Origin: Omphalotus guepiniiformis
Taxonomy: Eukaryota > Basidiomycota > Agaricomycetes > Agaricales > Omphalotaceae
DNA length: 64,000 bases
NCBI GenBank assembly: GCA_028554645.1
Contig: JAQOOI010000002.1
Coordinates: 1-64,000, forward strand
Reading direction: 5' to 3'
Part shown: positions 57,891-64,000 of the stretch, in pieces
How positions within the stretch are numbered: the stretch's first letter is position 1
Layout of the letters: each line of letters opens with the position of its first letter
The notes under the pieces: generated by a model
What the model saw: only the letters and a program-made list of their open reading frames with translations
What the model was told of the DNA's origin: nothing
Database searches by the model: none
Translations under genes and position numbers: made by a program

Positions 57891-59689
57891 TTGTTACGGT
57901 TCACGAGTTTGGCTGTGATAGTCGTGGTAGTGTGGATGTGGTGGTGCGGAAGTTAAGATACGCACAGAAGTCTTAGACAGTGCCGAAGACACCAGCCATA
58001 TTATACCCGCACAGACTGAGACAGATTTTAAAGGTACCGATCAGCGTGACTAGTTATCATTATCATCATTGTACCTTCGTGTAAGCGTGCAAGCTCAAGT
58101 CCAAATGTGGAGACGGTCTCTGACAGGCTGGAAAAGATCTGTTTGCGCATGCCGCAACACCCTAGTGCTATCAGGCGCTCAGATCCGGAATTTAAGTAAT
58201 AGGTGGCCCCACTGCATCGGAGCAAAGACTCCGAGGCTACTCAATTCCCAGAATCATTCCAAGGGTCAGCCAAGGTTTGAGGGTCTACTTTTTCCTGGAC
58301 AAGCTGTAATCTGTGTGTCACGAGAAACGGTAAAAGGTGCTTCCTACTACCCCATGCTCGTTGTTAGTCGACAAGGTACGACCCCCCACCAGACTCTTCG
58401 CCATGAAGGGTCTATTGTCAGCGCGAGCCAACTCTACGAAAGGGCCAGCTGTAAAAACACCGAGAAGGTAGATTATTGTGTACGATGAGGCGGATATGAA
58501 CTTCAGCTCCAGTTTGGTCAACGGTCAACCAAATCATCACTTCCAAGACAAATGGAGCATTGGGCAAGGCGATGAATGCTTGCTAGCCAATTCGATCTTA
58601 GCTGGTATTCGCACTCACAACCGCATGTCTACAGGCGCTAATGCGATTGGGCTCGCTCCACGAAACTTCAGCGCCTCCTCACTGTATTCGGTCAAGAACC
58701 ACTGCACGCCGGAACTGTAAGGACGAGAGCATGCGTATGCTGGCTTCGGAAGAGTAAGTGACGACACGTAGCTGGTTCAAGCCCTTGTGGAAGGCGTAAG
58801 GTGCAACCGGCGGAGATGTAATAGGTATTCATTAGGCTTTTTTATTTTGAGGACGCGTTCGAATGGTCGCACCGCACGTAGATGCACTAATCTCTCATTC
58901 GTTCGGCTCGGTATATGCTTCAACCTAACGCACACCTAAGATAGAACTTTGGCAGGAGAGGCAATGGCGGAGCCGGAGATAAGAACAAGGCGGTGTGGCA
59001 GGAGAACCACAAGGCACAGCCCGAGGGAACAGGTAGAAACCTTCGAACGGTATGACATAGAGAAGGAATTTCCAGTTGTATTCACAGCAAGTAATAGCGG
59101 GATGAGCGTAATCAGATAACACGCGGGCGTCATTGGATGAATCGAAGGTAACAGCGAGAGCAGTCATGAACCCGAATTGACTGTATTATCATGGAATACC
59201 GGTCCCTGTCCAGAGCACCTACACCTTGGAGTCGGCGCTGTCGAGCTGGATCCCATATAGCACATTTACAGATTGCGCAATTGACCTCGTTTGTCTTTCC
59301 CTCGTACTGGTCCTGGCCTCAAAAAGGAGGGTAATAACGGGAAATAGCGTGTAGTGTATGAGGTGGAAGCCGTGGAGGCGACGGATATGGTGTTCAATGC
59401 GTGGAAGTTCTACATCGGAATTTGAGTTCACTAGGGTAGACTACGGAGTTTGCAACGAGAACAGGCCTTCGACCGTACAGTGAGAGGTGATCGTGTGCAA
59501 TGTTGTAGCAGGATATGAGGACTGGAAACCCAAGGTTCGGTATGCGACAGGGGGGCTTTATAAGCTGTTGCAAAGGAAGTTCGTTACAGACAAATCCGCG
59601 AACATTCCGAGGCTTCCAGCTTTCAGCTCTGCAAGGGCCTTTTTGCTTCAGGAAAATCGAGATTCGATGCTTGCCCTCGCAAAAGAGGA
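57891..59689. other. Intergenic, no supported gene
   Basis: Several open frames of 60-150 codons overlap on both strands, but none shows motifs, codon texture or splice joins that would support it. I looked in particular for a pheromone receptor here and did not find one. Confidence 0.4.
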
Positions 59690-61460
59690 TGATGCATGAA
59701 CAGAGGCTTGGACTACGATTATGGCTTGACGCATGAGGCTTGCCATCCGAGCCTGCAGTCGTGATCATCGGATCTCTTCTTTTCGTTGGGGTTTCCTCCA
59801 CACTGTACCACCACTGCCGCATCCTCATCGATGCACCCCTCAATTCCATCTTGATTCTTCAACGCCCTCTTCCTCCTCTTCCTCGCCCGCCTCGTGATGT
59901 TCACCCCGTCTTGCACCGCCATCATCTCCCATAAGAGTCGAGCTCTATGTGATATGAATGAGAAAAGGACACGATTCAACCTACACAATACCCTGCTTGC
60001 ACTCGTGATTTGAACCAACATGATCAACCAACCCAACAATGTGAGTACGGCCCTGAGTCCTTTTCCATCGCAAAGCTTTGGAGATCGAGCCTATGTCAAC
60101 AGCTACATCAACTGTTAACAGTAACACGCGAGAAGACTTACCTGTCTCCTAGTCTTTCTCATTCTCTTCGCCGATCTGTCTTCGCATTTCGTCCGGAGAC
60201 ACCTTTCACCGACAAGCGCTAGGCCAAGCGCACCGAATTACTTCCAGCTAAATGGATTCTAGATCGAACCGGTCGTCGCATAGCTCGCCAACAATGCTCG
60301 CCAAACCGTCATATCCTGGCCACAAGTGGCCAGAACGATCACGTGGGAAGACGCGTTACTATTGTGCTTACGCGTTTGCAGCTATTGTTCGATTAGCCTT
60401 AAAATGTTGACTCTTTCCCATGTCCTTCTGCACTCTTCTGCACCTCCATCATCTCTCGTCGCCGTCCCGCTATTAGCAGTCATAGCTTGAGGGCCCCAAA
60501 CTATGACTAGTGACTGCTAATAGCGGGATGGCCGTTGCTAGCACTAAGGTGGACCAGCCATTTGGACCATACACTGAAACGCAACGAGACGAGGGGATCG
60601 GCTGGCACCAATTTGACTGCACGAACCTGCCACCCAGGATCGCGAGCTCATGGTGTCAACGATGGCAAAGCTTACAGAACCAGATCTCTGGATCGTAAAG
60701 CTGTTGCCAGATGGAGTGGCAGTGGATATTTGTTGTTGAGCAATACATGTCAATCGGCGACTGCCACAGTGGCGCCTGAACCACACCTCTCAGAGCGGTG
60801 TTTAACGTTCAGAGATCGTCCTTAGTCTTCGCTATAAATTTGACCCCAGGAGCGAGTAGGTCTCATCGACTAGTTCGTTGCAATGTAACATGGTGCAAAG
60901 TAGGCCTCCCTCGAAGATGCCAGACAGAAGACTCCGAGTGTTGGACATGGCGAGTCATTATCTCAATCTCACGGACGTGATATGGTGCTCCTACCTTCTG
61001 CGTACATGTGGATGAGCGTCGAAAATCCAAAAGTGTGGACGCGACCAGGCAGCGACGCTGGCACATTGTACACTTCTTGTCGTCTATGGACCAGGAATTG
61101 TACCTTTATGTCGAGGCTTATCACATGTCATGAATACCGACTGCGTATTCGAAAGTTTTTCGCTCACTTGGCCACATCTTCAGGCGAAGGTCCCGCAGGA
61201 TTATCGGAAGCCGCAAGAATACATTGATGGAACATGCGCCCCTGGACGGCGCGAATGTGAAAGAGCACTGGATCCTTTGTACACCTATGGGGTCTTTTAG
61301 AGCAAATAAAATGTGTTTGCTCACCAAACCAACTTTGCACGGTTAGTTTCAAAGCATGTCGTGCTTACACTTGGAGCAATTGCAGCCTGCGCCTCTGCAT
61401 CTTGTATAGAAATCCTCGAACCTCTTTCAAGTTGGCGATATACGCAATAAACAGGGACTC
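59690..61460. repeat. Duplicated block, copy C
   Basis: This copy matches A over about 42,050-43,860 and B over 52,197-52,440 and 53,350-53,800, in the same order and orientation. It ends in a truncated XanA remnant. The divergence is substantial, with many indels. Confidence 0.65.
61147..61445 (-). pseudogene. 3' remnant of the XanA-like gene
   Basis: The minus strand encodes MFHQCILAASDNPAGPSPED, matching the last 24 residues of the intact dioxygenase. The preceding part matches its last two introns and exons, with a deletion that removes the iron-binding His region. There is no upstream coding part. Confidence 0.8.
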
Positions 61461-62076
61461 GAATGTGGGATTAAACGATATTACCACCTTGGAGGAATTT
61501 GATGACATCTGCAAAGCTTCGCGGCTTTCTTCAAGTTACGACATGTGCCCACTACTGGTGACTTCAACGCGGCAGTTTATGGTCCATATATTTGGATCTA
61601 TTGGTGAAGAACCAGACAGATTCAGAAAAGGCTTTTTGAGCCATGTTTATCGAGAAGTAAGCAGGTGACTACAGGGCGCTACTGATACATGCAATGAAGG
61701 GGCAACATCCAGGAAAACAAGAGAAATAGAGAAATAATTTATCCGACCGGGAAAAAACTCAGAAGGAGCGTGTGGGAGCCATATAAGGGGGAGGTGCGAA
61801 TATCGAAAGGTAGCAAGGTCAGCTCGTGAGATTGAGCGTCAGCACTAAAGATTCCTATTGGACAACTTTGGAAACAATCAATGGCCGTCGAACGTCGAGA
61901 GGAAGAAAAGAAACAGAGTACTCACCAGCCAAGCCAGTTGGAGAAGCCAGAAGAAGAACAGACACTTTGATTACGAAGTTACAATTGCGCTCGCTTGTGT
62001 TGCCTGCAAGCCGACATCAGAGACAACGCGAAACAAATCAATCTGAAGGCACTCACGTACTATAAAGGATGGTATC
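61461..62076. other. Intergenic, 3' side of the first pheromone gene
   Basis: No supported gene was found in this stretch. Confidence 0.4.
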
Positions 62077-62250
62077 CTATGCCACAACACAAAATGCGCT
62101 GAGATTGGAACCGCCATACTCCTCATTGACCGGTATGGGAGAGGAGGGTGAGGGAGCCTTGGAAACGTCAGTCTCACAGGATTGAGCGACGAGTTGTGCA
62201 TCGCAGATAGATGCAGGTAGAGCAAGTTCAAGCGAGTCAAAGCAGTCCAT
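62077..62250 (-). CDS. Lipopeptide mating pheromone precursor
   Basis: A 57-residue frame starts MDCFDSLELALP and ends SAFCVVA-stop. Basidiomycete pheromone precursors have this design: 40-70 residues, an acidic start (MD.F..L), no signal peptide, a processing site of charged residues about ten residues before the end, and a C-terminal CaaX box that is farnesylated and carboxymethylated. The acidic pair is in VNEEYGG, so the mature peptide would be about YGGSNLSAFC with a lipid on Cys. A second gene of the same type lies 1.25 kb away on the same strand, which makes chance unlikely. It is secreted by an ABC exporter (Ste6 type) and sensed by STE3-type receptors on compatible mates. No intron is needed in the coding part. 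Confidence 0.8.
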   Translation of the reverse strand: MDCFDSLELALPASICDAQLVAQSCETDVSKAPSPSSPIPVNEEYGGSNLSAFCVVA

Positions 62251-63500
62251 TAGCGATGAGGGATAGGTGAAGGACAGTAAGTGATGTCGATATGTATCGC
62301 TGGAGGAAAGTTGATTGATAGTCCGAGTCGAGGCTATTGAGGTAGGCGGGATTGTAAGAAAACTTTTGCAGGAGTGGCACCGCCTTTTATTCTTTTATTC
62401 AAGTGACAGAAGAATGGTTTCAAGATGGCATTGTCTCTGTCGGAATTGTGGTCATTGTGCCTCCAGAATAGGTACTAAGGTAGACCAGGGACAATAGGCT
62501 TAGTCATAGTGGCAGAACAATGGTGAAAAACACACTCACGTGATAGCGTGCCGGAGGTGCCGTAAATGGACCATCCGACGTTGCCGGTAGCGCTTGGTAG
62601 CGCCCCAAACACGCTGCTGGAGTATAACGGTTGTAGCAGCTTGCATGGCTCACAGTGCGCACGGCACACCGTTCATTTTGTAACAGTGTCAGATAAGGCG
62701 CAGCCGCGGACGTACTTGAAGCGCATATTCGGATTTTACTAACCGCCATATTGCCACAACTGGCAGTAGCAGCCTGATACAGTGATAGCAACGGGGCAAC
62801 GTTCATCTGCCCAAGATTTGCTGAGATCAAGTAAAAAGGGCCGACAACTGGATGTGCCCTGTGTCTTTTTTTCATCTCCTCTTTCCTTAAACTCAGTATC
62901 GTCTCAGGCGTATTTCAAGCGTCATTTCTCGCAAGTTGGCCGTCGTCCGACATGAGCAGAGAAATGTACCACTATTAGCTATTTCACTTACACCATCCAC
63001 TACTTATAAAACACAGGCAGAGAAATCAAAGGTTTTGCCCACAATGTGGAAATTGAGGAGCTGATAAGAATAATAATACAGTACACTATCGCTACATTGT
63101 GGTATATAAAGTCAAAGTAGACCACGGATAGGAAGCACACCCAAGAGGAAAGGAATAATAGACAAGTGAGGGTGTCGAGAGTGGAAAATCATCAATGCTA
63201 AAACGAGTGTATGATCGCTATTGATGAGCAAGGGGAAAAAAAGTCAAGATTGAAGCCCTGGCCTGCTATCAAAGCGACCGAAACAAAGAAACAGTGACCT
63301 AGAGTAATAAAGGATGTAAGCAACGTGAAGCAGATGCTGAAGATGTTTGAACGAGCCTACCATGGTTTGATGGCCAAGAGAAGATCGAAGTGCAATAGCA
63401 ATAAATAGGTTTGAAAATTGCTGGATATACAAACGTCAGCTGGAGGGATAGGAGCCTTGATTCTATGTAGCGCGGACTCACGTAAAGCAGATTGCTTCAA
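62251..63500. promoter_or_regulatory. Interval between the pheromone genes
   Basis: This holds the promoter of the first pheromone gene. ACAATGG at 62,517-62,523 is a match to the core bound by HMG-box mating regulators; an AATAAAAG word lies about 140 bases upstream of the start in gene sense. No further pheromone frame was found, although short overlapping frames exist. Confidence 0.35.
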
Positions 63501-63665
63501 TCAAGCCACGACGCACCAAGCAGTGACGCCTATACCGCCGCCTGCTTCTTGGTCCACTGGGGAGGGAGGGAGCGAGTGGAGCTCAGAAGAGTCGATAGAT
63601 GTCAGATATTGAATATCGTCAAGGGGAGCAGGAGCAATGAGCGATAGCGTTTCGAAAGTGTCCAT
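63501..63665 (-). CDS. Lipopeptide mating pheromone precursor
   Basis: A 54-residue frame starts MDTFETLSLIAPAP and ends VTAWCVVA-stop. Length, the MDTF start, the Pro-rich middle (LPPSPVDQE), the Gly run AGGGIG and the CVVA CaaX box are all those of agaricomycete pheromone precursors. Cleavage after QE would give about AGGGIGVTAWC with farnesyl on Cys. It shares start, spacing and CaaX box with the gene at 62,077-62,250 but differs in the mature part, as expected for pheromones of different specificity or two within one allele. The gene has a good TATA box 88 bases upstream of the start. It was too short to stand out from the overlapping open frames. Confidence 0.85.
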   Translation of the reverse strand: MDTFETLSLIAPAPLDDIQYLTSIDSSELHSLPPSPVDQEAGGGIGVTAWCVVA

Positions 63666-63752
63666 TTGCTAGTATACGATGTTGAATAGATAAAACGTGT
63701 GGGTTGGCGAAAGCGAAGTTTGTTGAGGTCTGCTTTGGCTGGAGAGCCTTGA

Positions 63753-63836
63753 TTTTTATAATCAAGAGCAGTTATGGCAAGGCATTGTGGATAGACAATA
63801 AGATGAGGATGTCCATTGTTGTACCCTAGACAATGG
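63753..63836 (-). promoter_or_regulatory. Core promoter and HMG-type sites of the second pheromone gene
   Basis: In gene sense, TATAAAAA (63,760-63,753) stands 88 bases before the ATG. Further upstream, ACAATGG words occur in opposite orientations at 63,813-63,819 and 63,830-63,836. HMG-box regulators of mating genes recognise ACAATG/ACAAAG-type cores, so pheromone-responsive control is plausible. Confidence 0.45.
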
Positions 63837-64000
63837 CCAGAAGCCAGCTGCAGGTAAGAGGCATTAGTCACGAACAATAACACACGTGCCTTGCCTGCCT
63901 TCCAGCTGCACGGCATCTCGGCATAACGAATTTGTCCTCCGCCTTTTTTTTTCCTTTTTGTTTTTTTTTTCTTGAGTGCCAATGCGGCTCCCCGTATGCA
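63837..64000. other. Window edge
   Basis: Short stretch to the end of the window with T-rich runs near 63,940-63,972. No feature is supported. Confidence 0.4.

Noticed and set aside
58069..58488. A 139-codon plus-strand gene
   Set aside because: No recognisable domain and several equally long frames overlap it; not supported.
57891..61500. A STE3-type pheromone receptor next to the pheromone genes
   Set aside because: I read both strands for runs of hydrophobic helices and the usual receptor motifs and found none that hold together; the short hydrophobic frames at 58.9-59.4 kb lack the family pattern.
62504..62875. A 123-codon minus-strand gene between the pheromone genes
   Set aside because: No motif or conserved start, and codon texture is no better than neighbouring shadow frames; a third pheromone would need a CaaX end, which it lacks.

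Overview
The window is nuclear DNA of a mushroom-forming basidiomycete (Agaricomycetes). Genes are split by many short GT-AG introns of about 45-70 nt, plus a few GC-AG ones. The protein families are typical of that class: Plavaka transposase, TET/JBP-like dioxygenase, HECT-like protein, integrase-core protein, NACHT-WD40 receptor, F-box/LRR protein, DUF6534 membrane protein and CaaX pheromone precursors. All exon models were read by eye. Phases close exactly in the models for the main genes (PIF1 after one base is removed).

Layout. 1-1.8 kb: 3' part of a Plavaka-type transposase, then its repeat-rich flank. 4.2-4.6 kb: a small protein with an NLR-type N-terminus. 5.3-7.4 kb: a PIF1-like helicase with one frameshift. 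7.5-8.8 kb: a tRNA-like/SINE-like element and a decayed Ras copy. 10-10.6 kb: an acidic Cys-containing protein. 11.2-16.5 kb: two paralogous genes of unknown function with an integrase-core gene inserted between them. 17.2-19 kb: a TET/JBP-like dioxygenase. 19.6-23.3 kb: a HECT-like protein. 24.8-27.3 kb: OXR1-like TLDc protein. 27.6-32.6 kb: a C2-NACHT-WD40 receptor with twelve nearly identical WD repeats. 33-37.7 kb: a graveyard of decayed gene pieces, several of them copies of genes elsewhere in the window. 37.9-39.5 kb: F-box protein. 43.5-48.7 kb: a purine pair, an intact XanA-like dioxygenase and a UapA-like permease carrying a 4-bp frameshifting duplication. 49.5-51.2 kb: DUF6534 membrane protein. 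53.9-55.0 kb: two small secreted Cys-containing proteins. 57.4-57.9 kb: a secreted-type protein. 59.7-61.5 kb: a third copy of a block duplicated at 41-44 and 52-54 kb. 62-63.7 kb: two lipopeptide pheromone precursor genes.

The main result is the pair of short unannotated reading frames at 62,077-62,250 and 63,501-63,665. Both encode 54-57 aa proteins that start Met-Asp, have an acidic pair before a Gly-rich stretch and end in the same CaaX box, CVVA. This marks the right end of the window as part of, or close to, a mating-type (pheromone/receptor) locus. No STE3 receptor was found inside the window. Other notable points are the broken xanthine/urate utilisation pair, the TET-like and HECT-like genes among mobile-element genes, the blockwise loss of CpG at about 27-33 and 46-57 kb, and the WD repeats homogenised at DNA level.
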